DNA of 17,715 bases from an uncultured Chlorobiota bacterium (GTDB taxonomy: Bacteria; Bacteroidota; Kapaibacteriia; OLB7). The translations under genes were made by a program, and so were the position numbers. The stretch spans positions 1-17,715 of the forward strand of contig CAMLOB010000011.1 in assembly GCA_946481475.1 (NCBI GenBank). Direction: 5' to 3'. Shown here in pieces: positions 1 to 7,976 of the stretch (position 1 is its first letter; each line of letters starts with the position of its first letter). The notes beneath the pieces are model-generated. The model had not been told where the DNA came from. It saw only the letters and a program-made list of their open reading frames with translations, and ran no database searches.

Positions 1-738
1 ATGACTACACCGGCAGATCAGAACGGTTCCGGACCGATTGTCCGGCTCCGGAACGTGACGAAGGACTATCATCTGGAGGGGAAGGTCCTCCAAGTGTTGC
101 GGGGGGTTACGCTCGACGTGATGCGTGGAGAGGTCATCGCCGTCGTCGGTCGTTCCGGGGCGGGTAAGAGTACGCTTCTTCACGTGATCGGAGGACTCGA
201 TACGGTGACCGGAGGTGAAGTGGAGGTGGCCGGAGAGCGGCTGGACCGGATGACGCCGACCGCGCTGGCTCCGTTCCGTAACCGGCATGTCGGTTTCGTG
301 TTCCAGTTCCATCATCTCCTTCCGGAGTTCACCGCCGCCGAGAACGCTGCGATGCCGTTGCTGATCCGGGGGACCGGAATGAAGGAAGCGTTGAAGTCGG
401 CCCGCGAATATCTGGATCTGGTCGGCCTTGCCGACCGGGCCGACCACAAGCCGGGAGAGCTCTCCGGCGGCGAACAGCAGCGGGTGGCCGTGGCGCGGGC
501 CCTGATCCCGCAGCCGACGCTGGTTCTGGCCGATGAGCCCTCCGGAAATCTGGACTCCGAGACGGGGGAGCGTCTGCACGATCTTCTCTGGAATCTGAGT
601 CGGAAGGAGGGACGGACGTTCATCATCGTCACGCACAACCGGGGTCTGGCCGGGAAGGCCGACCGGGCTCTGACGATCGAGGACGGCCTTCTGGTCGGCG
701 GCGAAGAGGAGAAGGTGTCGGAAGACAAATTTCTCTGA
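1..738 (+). CDS. lolD: LolD-type lipoprotein-releasing ABC transporter ATP-binding protein
   Basis: Cytoplasmic ATPase that would power a LolCDE-type complex releasing lipoproteins from the inner membrane to the periplasmic carrier. The 245-residue length is normal for the family. Visible motifs: Walker A GRSGAGKST (residues 50-58), Q-loop at Q102 inside FQFHHLLPEF, which is characteristic of LolD, ABC signature LSGGEQQR (154-161), Walker B LVLADE (174-179), D-loop SGNLD (181-185) and switch histidine H212 in IIVTHN. The MacB/FtsE/LolD group is closely related, so the exact substrate rests on the FQFHHLLPEF signature. The ATG is the first base of the window, so any upstream permease partner (lolC/lolE) and the ribosome binding site cannot be seen, and no permease follows downstream. 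An imperfect AT-rich inverted repeat (724-730 with 744-750) overlaps the stop codon but has no T-tract. The gene itself is intact. Confidence 0.9.
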   Translation: MTTPADQNGSGPIVRLRNVTKDYHLEGKVLQVLRGVTLDVMRGEVIAVVGRSGAGKSTLLHVIGGLDTVTGGEVEVAGERLDRMTPTALAPFRNRHVGFVFQFHHLLPEFTAAENAAMPLLIRGTGMKEALKSAREYLDLVGLADRADHKPGELSGGEQQRVAVARALIPQPTLVLADEPSGNLDSETGERLHDLLWNLSRKEGRTFIIVTHNRGLAGKADRALTIEDGLLVGGEEEKVSEDKFL

Positions 739-940
739 TTCGTATTTGTCCGTCCCGATTCCGGGTCTCCGTTTGCGGCCGATTCTGTAACGGTTTCGAC
801 ACTTCCGGAGTCGTATCCCCTGAACCCCTCCCTTCAACATCATGCACGCTCACCCGCGATAATTCGTCGTGCTATCCCCTCGACTTTTGATATTTTGATA
901 CGAAGCAGAACAGAGACAGCAATAGCCATACGGAACGCAC
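739..940 (+). other. Intergenic spacer with possible promoter for the large secreted protein
   Basis: About 200 bp without a credible gene. Near its right end, at 891-897, lies TATTTTG, one base short of the Bacteroidota -7 consensus TAnnTTTG, followed by roughly 43 bp to the ATG at 941. This is a plausible but weak promoter. The start at 941 has only a GGA at 932-934 as a poor ribosome binding site. No strong terminator for the upstream ATPase gene was found. Confidence 0.3.
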
Positions 941-3900
941 ATGCTCTACTTATTACGTACTCGCATTTTCTCAACCCTTCTTCTTCTGCTCCTCGGCACG
1001 GTCCCGCTCGTTGCCCAGGATGGGGAGGGACCGTTCAAGTCGCCGAACTTCCCGGTACCGTTCGGACCGAATAACATCGGGACGGAGTTCTACCTGGCGT
1101 TCCCGGCTAACTGGGAGATTGCCGGGGGAAGAAAATACATTCAGCTCTACATCAGTTCGGGCGTTGCGGCCAAAGTCGATATCTATGTGCTGGGCCAGTT
1201 CAAGCAGAGCATCACGACTGTTCCCAACGACATTGTGACCGTGGAGCTCTCCAACATTGAAGGACAGATCTTTGTGCGGGACGACAGTTCGCCGGAGCCG
1301 GATGACCAGGTCTATCCCGGAAAGGCCATGCGTCTGGTGGCCAGCGATCCGATTGTCGTCTACGGCATGAACCGGACCGATTACACGAGCGACGGCTTCC
1401 TGGCATTGCCTGTCAATGCACTCGGGAAGGAGTATATCATTGCAAGTGCCGCTTCGGTTGAGGGAGCCGGACAGAGTCTGCCGTCGCAGTACATGATTGT
1501 TGCTCCGCACGACGGCACCACCGTCACCATCGTTCATCCGACCAACACACCCAATCATACCGAAGGACAGCGCTTCTCGGTCAGCATGAAGAAAGGCGAT
1601 GTCTTCTCGGCAATGTCGGTCGGGAACACGGGGGATCTCTCCGGTTCACATCTGATTTCCAATAAGCCGATTGCCGTCATTGCCGGACAGAACTGCACGT
1701 ATCTTCCGGACTTTTTGTATCCCGCCTGCGACCATCTGGTGGAGATGATGACGCCGGTGGAATCCTGGGGTACGTTCTACCATGCCGTCCCGTTTCAGAA
1801 CCGGACCAAAGGGGATACTTACCGGATCTTTACCGGAGAGCCGGGGGCCGATATCTATGTGAACGGCACAAGGATCGCCAGACTCAATGCAGTGGGAGGA
1901 CTGAGGGGAGACGGATGGATCGAGTTCCGCGAGGATGTTCGCCGTCCGATGGAGTTCAGTTCGAACAAACGCATTTTCGTTGTCCAGTACAACAACGGAC
2001 AGCTCTACGATAACGCCGGGGGGAGCGATCCGTTCTACATCATCCTGACGCCGGTGGAACAGTATCAGGAGGAATTTATCTTCGCTACCCCGCCGGCCGA
2101 GGAGTTCCCGCAGAACTACGTGAATATTATCGGAGACTCCGCAGCAATCGCCAATGCCGAGATCGCCAAAGCCGGCACCGAAGACTGGCGACCGGTGCCG
2201 ACAGCCTTTACCAGCAATCCGTACAGTTTCCCGACTCCCATTCAGGGGAAGAAGTACACGGCACTGAACGTCTCGATCACAAACGGCGCCTGGAAACTGC
2301 GCAGCACCGGCCCTCTGGCGGCCTACCTCTATGCCGGCAATAACTTCGATTCCTACGGCTATCCCCTTTCGGTTGCGACGGCGAACCTGGTGATACCGGA
2401 CGTCGTTCCTCCCGACATTGAGTGGACGTTGGAGTGCGACGGTTCGGTGAGCGGACGGGTGAACGATCTGCCGGATGATGTGACGGTCAGATCAAATCTC
2501 TCTTCGGTTCGTCTGGGCGACGGTAGTCTTAACTACGCCATCGAGGTCCAACCGTTCGAGCCGAGTATCAGCCGGGCTACCACATTCACATTGCAAGTGA
2601 AGAATCCGAAGCAGGACGGGATTGCCATTATTGTTGCAAGCGATATGGCCGGGAACATCTCTACCGATACCGTGCGGTACTACGCCCGGAATATCTCGAT
2701 GACGCCGAGTTTGCAGGACTTCGGGGAGATCCTGTTGGGAGGACAGGCTGATCTGCCTGTGACGATTACCAATAACGGTAGTCGCCAGGTTGATATCCGG
2801 CAAATACTGCTGCAAAGTGGTGCGCAAGGATTCTCCATTATTTCTCCTTCGGGTGGATTTACTCTGGAACCGGGAGCGAAACAGGATGCGATTATTCGAT
2901 TCAATGGAACCAGAACGGGTGTCTTTCTTGACTCGGTCGGTTATGCTGATGAATGCGATACCACTTTTCTGGTTCAGGTACGGGCTGAGACAGTACAGCC
3001 GATTATCAAGGTGACTGACTGGAATTTCGGGCCTCGCGTCATCAATCTTCCCTCACCGGCTCAGAAGGATCTTGAGATTCGTAATGCCGGTACCGGCACG
3101 CTTGTTATTACCGGCGGGACAGGGCCTGGTGACCCGGTCTTTACCTTGCCTAACAACCTGCCTGCATTCCCGCTGGAATTGAAAGCGGGTCAGTCGCGGC
3201 AACTGCGTGTGTATTTCTCCCCAACTGCAGAAATCTCTTACAAGGATTCGGTCGTCTTTGAGCACTTGGCTCCGGATAATCCGGAAAATGACCCGGTTGG
3301 TATCATTGAAGGCCTGGGCATCGACGCAACTCTCTATGCCACTTCATATGACTGGCCTAGAAAGCGTGTCGGAACCGGCAAGTACTTCGCGACAGTCTAT
3401 ATCGAGAATCAGGGCACGGCCGATGCGAAAATTTTCGGATTGAATACCGCCATTGGAACCAACGGTAAAGTCGGAGACATTAACGATTTTGATGTCGATG
3501 ATGAATTGAATATCCAGAACATCAACGTCCCGGCGAATGGAGGAAGAATACCGGTCACTGTCTCCTTCTCGCCGAAAGCCGTCGGCGAGCGTCAGATGAA
3601 AGCATACTTTAATACTGCAGAAAGTGATGAAACGAAGGACACCAACGTCTTTACCGTCCTCACCGGCATCGGCGTCGTCCCCGGTCTGGCGACGAATGAC
3701 CTGACGTTCGCTCCGATGATCGTGGGAGATCCGGAAGTCTCGCAGACGGTCGACTTCACGCTGAGTGGTTCGTGGCCGGACGGCGACTGGCGGGACACGG
3801 TCTGGATCGACGGATTTGATTTCGTGACCGACAACGATGGTGCAGGAAAAGACGACTTCCGCTACGAACTGCCGACGGGAACAACCTTCCCGATCGTCCT

Positions 3901-5110
3901 GATTCCGAATCAGAACGAGTCGATCACGGTCACCGCCTACTTCTCGGCGGCCATGGCCGGGAATCGTACCGCCTCGCTGCTTGCCCGGACGCGCGACGGC
4001 GTCGATACCATCTCCCGCTGGACCGGACGGGGCATCACGCAGAATGCAGGCATCGTGGCGACGGTGACGCCGGGTGCCGACCTCTGTCTGGGTGATAGCG
4101 ATACGCTCTATGCCACAATCGAGAGCACGGGACCGGTGACACTGAACATTTCCGGTCTGACGATCAATGATCCGAATAACGAGTTCACGATTCTGAACGG
4201 ACCGACCCTTCCGCTGACGCTTCCGGCCGGGGGGAGCGAGACGGTGGCGATTCTCTTTACGCCGACAGGAACGAACGGACCACGGACCGCGACGCTTTCG
4301 ATCGAGAGTGACGATCCGCTGAACCCGACCGTCGATCTGGAACTGACCGGTTCCGGACGCCAGTTCGACATCACCGGCGAGCTGGTAATGGTCGGCACGT
4401 TCGACGAGGGGAAACAGGCGGTGCTGGGTGAGGAGGTGACCGCAACGGTACGGGTGAACGATCTGCTGGATCCGACAGGGGCAACCTCCTATCAGGTGAC
4501 GTTGACCTACGATCCGGCCGATCTGTTCGAGCCGACGAGTATCGCGCAGATCACGCTGAACCCGCTGATCCATCCGCCGGGAACAACCATCGCGTTCGAC
4601 GGATCGACGACGCGGGGCAAACTGGTCTTCAACGTCGAAGCCCCCTCTCCGCTTGTCGGATCGGGTGACCTCTTCAGCGTACCGTTCGGTGTGGTCTTCA
4701 ACACGAACCTGAAACGCTCGGTGAACGTCGACGTGCAGTTTACCGACGGTGCGCAGTGTGCGCAGATCACCGATGTTGCCGATGCACAGATCGATGTGAA
4801 TCCTCTCTGCGGACTGAACCTCCGTCTGATCGAACTGACCTCGGCCAAGTACGTGCCGCCGACGGCACTGCCGAACCCGGTGGCCGGAGGAACGGCCGAG
4901 ATCGAGTACGGACTCGGTCTGGACGGAGAGACGAAGCTCCTGCTCTTCGACGGCGTCGGCAATCAGATCGCCACGCTCGTCGATCAGTATCAGCAGCCCG
5001 GTCTCTACCGCGTCGGCTTCGACGCCTCGAAGCTTTCATCCGGTCTCTACTACATCCGGATGGTCTCGGGGGATGTCGAGTACGTCTCGCCGATTGTGAT
5101 CGCTCAGTAG
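941..5110 (+). CDS. Secreted IgGFc-binding-like / choice-of-anchor D protein with T9SS sorting domain
   Basis: A 1389-residue exported protein. Residues 1-25 form a signal peptide with a leucine-rich core and likely cleavage VA|Q. GTEFYLAFPAN (47-57) opens a region to about 460 that resembles the IgGFc-binding N-terminal domain family (LPVNALGKEY, SQYMIVAPHDGTTVTI, ACDHLVEMMTPVESWG). About 587-1140 holds roughly five ASH/choice-of-anchor-D Ig-like domains (starting near 587, 687, 796, 914 and 1039), recognised by DFGEI-type openings and the pattern of a FSP/FTP segment followed by D/E-rich turns. About 1141-1290 resembles a cohesin-like fold (LGEEVTATVRV, YQVTLTYDP). The tail from PNPV (1311) to the end, with LFDGVGNQIATLVD and LSSGLYYIRMV, is a type A T9SS sorting domain. 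The protein is inferred to be cell-surface or released, perhaps adhesive; the ligand is unknown. DNA of roughly 2580-3650 is AT-richer than the flanks. It appears to be transcribed alone and ends at a strong terminator. Confidence 0.85.
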   Translation: MLYLLRTRIFSTLLLLLLGTVPLVAQDGEGPFKSPNFPVPFGPNNIGTEFYLAFPANWEIAGGRKYIQLYISSGVAAKVDIYVLGQFKQSITTVPNDIVTVELSNIEGQIFVRDDSSPEPDDQVYPGKAMRLVASDPIVVYGMNRTDYTSDGFLALPVNALGKEYIIASAASVEGAGQSLPSQYMIVAPHDGTTVTIVHPTNTPNHTEGQRFSVSMKKGDVFSAMSVGNTGDLSGSHLISNKPIAVIAGQNCTYLPDFLYPACDHLVEMMTPVESWGTFYHAVPFQNRTKGDTYRIFTGEPGADIYVNGTRIARLNAVGGLRGDGWIEFREDVRRPMEFSSNKRIFVVQYNNGQLYDNAGGSDPFYIILTPVEQYQEEFIFATPPAEEFPQNYVNIIGDSAAIANAEIAKAGTEDWRPVPTAFTSNPYSFPTPIQGKKYTALNVSITNGAWKLRSTGPLAAYLYAGNNFDSYGYPLSVATANLVIPDVVPPDIEWTLECDGSVSGRVNDLPDDVTVRSNLSSVRLGDGSLNYAIEVQPFEPSISRATTFTLQVKNPKQDGIAIIVASDMAGNISTDTVRYYARNISMTPSLQDFGEILLGGQADLPVTITNNGSRQVDIRQILLQSGAQGFSIISPSGGFTLEPGAKQDAIIRFNGTRTGVFLDSVGYADECDTTFLVQVRAETVQPIIKVTDWNFGPRVINLPSPAQKDLEIRNAGTGTLVITGGTGPGDPVFTLPNNLPAFPLELKAGQSRQLRVYFSPTAEISYKDSVVFEHLAPDNPENDPVGIIEGLGIDATLYATSYDWPRKRVGTGKYFATVYIENQGTADAKIFGLNTAIGTNGKVGDINDFDVDDELNIQNINVPANGGRIPVTVSFSPKAVGERQMKAYFNTAESDETKDTNVFTVLTGIGVVPGLATNDLTFAPMIVGDPEVSQTVDFTLSGSWPDGDWRDTVWIDGFDFVTDNDGAGKDDFRYELPTGTTFPIVLIPNQNESITVTAYFSAAMAGNRTASLLARTRDGVDTISRWTGRGITQNAGIVATVTPGADLCLGDSDTLYATIESTGPVTLNISGLTINDPNNEFTILNGPTLPLTLPAGGSETVAILFTPTGTNGPRTATLSIESDDPLNPTVDLELTGSGRQFDITGELVMVGTFDEGKQAVLGEEVTATVRVNDLLDPTGATSYQVTLTYDPADLFEPTSIAQITLNPLIHPPGTTIAFDGSTTRGKLVFNVEAPSPLVGSGDLFSVPFGVVFNTNLKRSVNVDVQFTDGAQCAQITDVADAQIDVNPLCGLNLRLIELTSAKYVPPTALPNPVAGGTAEIEYGLGLDGETKLLLFDGVGNQIATLVDQYQQPGLYRVGFDASKLSSGLYYIRMVSGDVEYVSPIVIAQ

Positions 5111-5134
5111 CCTTGTCAAACGAAGGCGTGTGCC

Positions 5135-5191
5135 GGAAGCCTCTCTCTCCTGTCGGTCGGAAACCGACGGGAGAGGGAGGCTTCCCTTTTT
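5135..5191 (+). terminator. Strong intrinsic terminator after the large secreted protein
   Basis: A 23-bp stem (5135-5157 with 5163-5185) closes on the 5-nt loop CGGAA. Pairing is complete apart from two G-U wobbles. It is followed by C and then TTTTTCTTT. It lies 24 nt past the stop codon and isolates the upstream gene from the promoter at 5224. Confidence 0.9.
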
Positions 5192-5223
5192 CTTTCTCCT
5201 TCGCCGATTCTTCCCATGACTTC

Positions 5224-5231
5224 TACCTTTG
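5224..5231 (+). promoter_or_regulatory. Bacteroidota-type -7 promoter element TACCTTTG
   Basis: TACCTTTG matches the TAnnTTTG consensus of the primary sigma factor of Bacteroidota. It sits 33 nt after the terminator T-tract and 33 nt before the ATG at 5265. No clear TTG-type -33 element was found upstream. The in-frame TTG start at 5229 lies inside this element, so it would not be in the transcript, which supports the ATG at 5265 as the true start. Confidence 0.6.
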
Positions 5232-5264
5232 CACGTTCATCCGACCGAAGTATCTTCTCCGGCA

Positions 5265-6836
5265 ATGAACCGTTCGCTGACAATTGGGTTGCTGGACTGG
5301 ACGCCCGGCTGGGAGATGTTGCTGGAGTGGACCGGCGTTCCCCGGCGTCCCCTTCATAACATGAAAGATCTGACGGTCGAGCAGCTTGCTGTGGTGATCG
5401 TCAATCGTCCCCTCTGGAGAGAGGAATGCGAAGCGGTGGAAGGATTTGTCCGCTCCGGCGGAGCACTGCTCGATATCGGCCGGTTCCTTCCCCGCGTTGC
5501 CCCGGAAACGATCCGGCGCCGGTGGGTCTCCAGCCTCTTTCCCGATCAGTCGGATCCTCTTTTCTCGGGACTCCCGCTACTCGATCTCGAGGGGAGAGGC
5601 GCTTCTCCGCGACAAGCCTCTGATGTGGAGGGACTGCTCGGTTTCGTTCCGCTGGGCAAGGGGATCATCGCCTCTCTCGGTGTGGACCCCGGTCCGATGA
5701 TGGAGGACCATCGCTTCCGGATGAAACGTTTTCCCGGAGTTGACGCGAGACATCCGGCCGAGCGCGTCTCCCGACTGAGCAAAGGGGAGATCGGTCTGCT
5801 GCTCGACAGAATTTTTCTTCATCTCTTTGCCGAACAGGGCCTCCCCCTTCTTCGCAAACGCCGGTTCCCGGACGACGCGGAGAACATCTTTTGCTTCCGC
5901 GTCGACAGTGACTACGGGAGCATTGACCAGATCAACTCCCTCTACGATCTTGCCCGCTCCACATCCGCACCGATGACCTGGTTCCTTCACACCGAAGGGC
6001 ATGCGGGGCGGCTTGCGCGGTTTGCGGAATTTGAAGGGCAGGAGATCGCTCTGCACTGTGCCCGGCACCGGACGTTTCCGGACAAGGAACGGAACCGGCG
6101 GAACATCGCCGATGCGCGTCGGGCGCTGAGGGAGGTCGGTCTGTCGGCGGTCGGGTATGCCGCGCCGACCGGACTCTGGCATCACAATCTGGCCGAGGTG
6201 ATCGACGAGGAAGGCTTCCTCTATTCTTCGGAATTCACGCTCGCTTGCGATGCCTTCCCATTTTATCCGATCCTCCCGCTCCGCCGCCGTGTCAACACGG
6301 ATTTCTACCGTGCATTGCAGGTCCCGATCCATCCGATCTCGGTCGGCAACCTGGCCCGCGTCGGCATCTCCGATCAGAGGATGATTGACTATTATCGCGA
6401 GGTGATCGACCGGAAGTTCCATAACGGCGAGTCGCTGATCTTCTACCATCACCCGACGCACGAGCGATGGAACGTCGTCGAAGGAATTATCGAGGCGGCC
6501 GGGAAGAAGGGTGCGCGCCCGATGACGTTCAGAGCCTGGGCCGACTGGTGGAAACGACGGGAAGATGTGAGCTTCGAGGCGAAGATCGAAGGGGGGCGGC
6601 TCGAGCTTCGTTCGTGGGGGGGAGATCTATCGGTCCGGACCGATGTCTTCTTTCCCGACGGAACCGTCGGACGTCTGGCGGAAGACGGAGGGTATGAAAT
6701 AAGTGAGATTGACCGGTTGCAATCTCCGGAGATATACCGGTTCGGGGGAGAGGAACGGATCGATCACCTCCGCCGGTTTTCGTTCACCGTTGCGCGCCGT
6801 GCGCTGCGCGACAATCTGACGAGAGTAAGACGATGA
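5265..6836 (+). CDS. Polysaccharide deacetylase-like (NodB/CE4 fold) protein with N-terminal GATase-like region
   Basis: A 523-residue protein without a signal peptide, likely cytoplasmic. Residues about 1-150 resemble a class I glutamine-amidotransferase-like or ThuA-like Rossmann fold (VVIVNRPL, VEGFVRSGGALLDIG), probably non-catalytic. The region from about 200 to 450 resembles NodB-fold carbohydrate esterases: FRVDSDYG gives D214 and D216, and HCARH gives H264 and H268, together the expected metal-binding Asp and HxxxH pair. IFYHHPTHE is a late conserved block. The third CE4 motif is YAAPTG, lacking the usual arginine. A C-terminal region after about 430 looks like a beta-sandwich. The family removes N-acetyl groups from glycans; activity here is inferred. 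The ATG is chosen because the longer TTG start falls inside the promoter. It overlaps the following glycosyltransferase gene by 4 nt (ATGA), implying translational coupling and a shared role in a surface glycan. Confidence 0.72.
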   Translation: MNRSLTIGLLDWTPGWEMLLEWTGVPRRPLHNMKDLTVEQLAVVIVNRPLWREECEAVEGFVRSGGALLDIGRFLPRVAPETIRRRWVSSLFPDQSDPLFSGLPLLDLEGRGASPRQASDVEGLLGFVPLGKGIIASLGVDPGPMMEDHRFRMKRFPGVDARHPAERVSRLSKGEIGLLLDRIFLHLFAEQGLPLLRKRRFPDDAENIFCFRVDSDYGSIDQINSLYDLARSTSAPMTWFLHTEGHAGRLARFAEFEGQEIALHCARHRTFPDKERNRRNIADARRALREVGLSAVGYAAPTGLWHHNLAEVIDEEGFLYSSEFTLACDAFPFYPILPLRRRVNTDFYRALQVPIHPISVGNLARVGISDQRMIDYYREVIDRKFHNGESLIFYHHPTHERWNVVEGIIEAAGKKGARPMTFRAWADWWKRREDVSFEAKIEGGRLELRSWGGDLSVRTDVFFPDGTVGRLAEDGGYEISEIDRLQSPEIYRFGGEERIDHLRRFSFTVARRALRDNLTRVRR

Positions 6837-7870
6837 AGGTCTGCTTCCTGGCACAACAGAGCGTCTCGATAGTGCGGGGCGGTCCCCTGGTTCAACTTCG
6901 GGAGACCGCACGGCATCTGCCGGAGTTCGGCGTCGAGGTCGGCTACTTCGATCAGTGGCGTGATTTCCCGCGGGGCGAATATGATCTGGTCCACCTCTTC
7001 AACGGCACCATGACCAATTACGATATCGCCCTGCGGCTCTATCAGTACGGGATTCCGTTTGTCGTTTCCTCCATCTTTTTCACGATGCGATCTCACGCCT
7101 TCATTCGTGCTACCCGCCGTTTTTCCGCTCTGGCCTCCCGATTCTATTCAGGTTTCCGTGACGATTACACGTTCATTGCCGATATCTGCCGGATGAGCCG
7201 GATGGTTCTGCCGAACACGACCGCCGAAGGGGGGATCATCGAGCGGGGACTGGAAATCCCGCCGGAGAAGATCCGGGTGGTGCCGAACGGCGTCGATCCC
7301 CGCTTTGCCGAAAGCGACCCCACCCTCTTTCAAAACGAGTACGGAGTGGAGGATTTTGTGCTGAATGTGGGGCACATCGGATCGGGGCGGAAGAACGTGC
7401 TGAATCTGATCCGGGCGATGAAGGAGATCGATCGTCCCCTCGTGGTGATCGGCAAGCTCCAGAAAGGAGCCTACGCCGACGCCTGTCTGAAAGAAGGGAG
7501 CCTGAACCCGCGCGTAAAAATCATCCAGGGACTGCCGAACGACTCGCCGATGCTCGCCTCGGCTTACGCAGCATGCGACACGTTTGCCCTCCCTTCCCTG
7601 TTCGAAACTCCCGGGATTGCTGCGCTGGAGGCTGCGCTGGCCGGGGCGAAGATCGTCATCACGCCCCACGGAGGGACGCGGGATTACTTCGGAGAGACGG
7701 CAACATATGTGGAGCCGACTTCCGTTCCGTCAATCAGCAAGGGAATCGGGCAAAGTCTCGGCATGGCGAAATCGGCGGAGCTGCGTGAACATATCCTGCG
7801 AGAATTTACATGGCGGAGCGTGGCCGAGAAGACAGCCCGGGTCTACGAAGAGGCCCTGAGCCGATCCTGA
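6833..7870 (+). CDS. Glycosyltransferase family 4 (GT-B fold)
   Basis: A 345-residue retaining-type glycosyltransferase that would move a sugar from a nucleotide-sugar donor to a glycan or lipid acceptor at the cytoplasmic face of the membrane. The N-terminal half has the acceptor-side glycine loop region (SIVRGGPLVQL, residues about 13-23). The hinge VVPNGVDPRF begins at 149, and the donor-binding EX7E motif is present as E258 and E266 in FETPGIAALEA, followed by GGTRDYFGETATYVEP. Length and motif order are typical for GT4. The ATG overlaps the stop of the deacetylase-like gene, so the two form an operon from the promoter at 5224. Donor and acceptor cannot be read from sequence. Only a bulged, weak hairpin (7893-7922) follows, not a convincing terminator. 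Confidence 0.85.
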   Translation: MKVCFLAQQSVSIVRGGPLVQLRETARHLPEFGVEVGYFDQWRDFPRGEYDLVHLFNGTMTNYDIALRLYQYGIPFVVSSIFFTMRSHAFIRATRRFSALASRFYSGFRDDYTFIADICRMSRMVLPNTTAEGGIIERGLEIPPEKIRVVPNGVDPRFAESDPTLFQNEYGVEDFVLNVGHIGSGRKNVLNLIRAMKEIDRPLVVIGKLQKGAYADACLKEGSLNPRVKIIQGLPNDSPMLASAYAACDTFALPSLFETPGIAALEAALAGAKIVITPHGGTRDYFGETATYVEPTSVPSISKGIGQSLGMAKSAELREHILREFTWRSVAEKTARVYEEALSRS

Positions 7871-7976
7871 TTCCGGTTACCAACAGATAGAAGAAAAGAG
7901 GGTAATGTCGGCGAACCTTTTCCCGTCAAACAATGTTCCGAGCCAGGAAACTTGTTCCAACACATAATTCGGTTTT

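Noticed and set aside
3344..4573. 409-codon open frame on the minus strand inside the large secreted protein gene
   Set aside because: It lies wholly antisense to a coherent multidomain protein. Its translation is rich in Arg, Asp and Gly without domains, as expected for the complement of GC-rich coding sequence.
7893..7922. Possible terminator after the glycosyltransferase gene
   Set aside because: Seven base pairs with a bulge, a 15-nt loop and a short T-run inside the stem; too weak to call.
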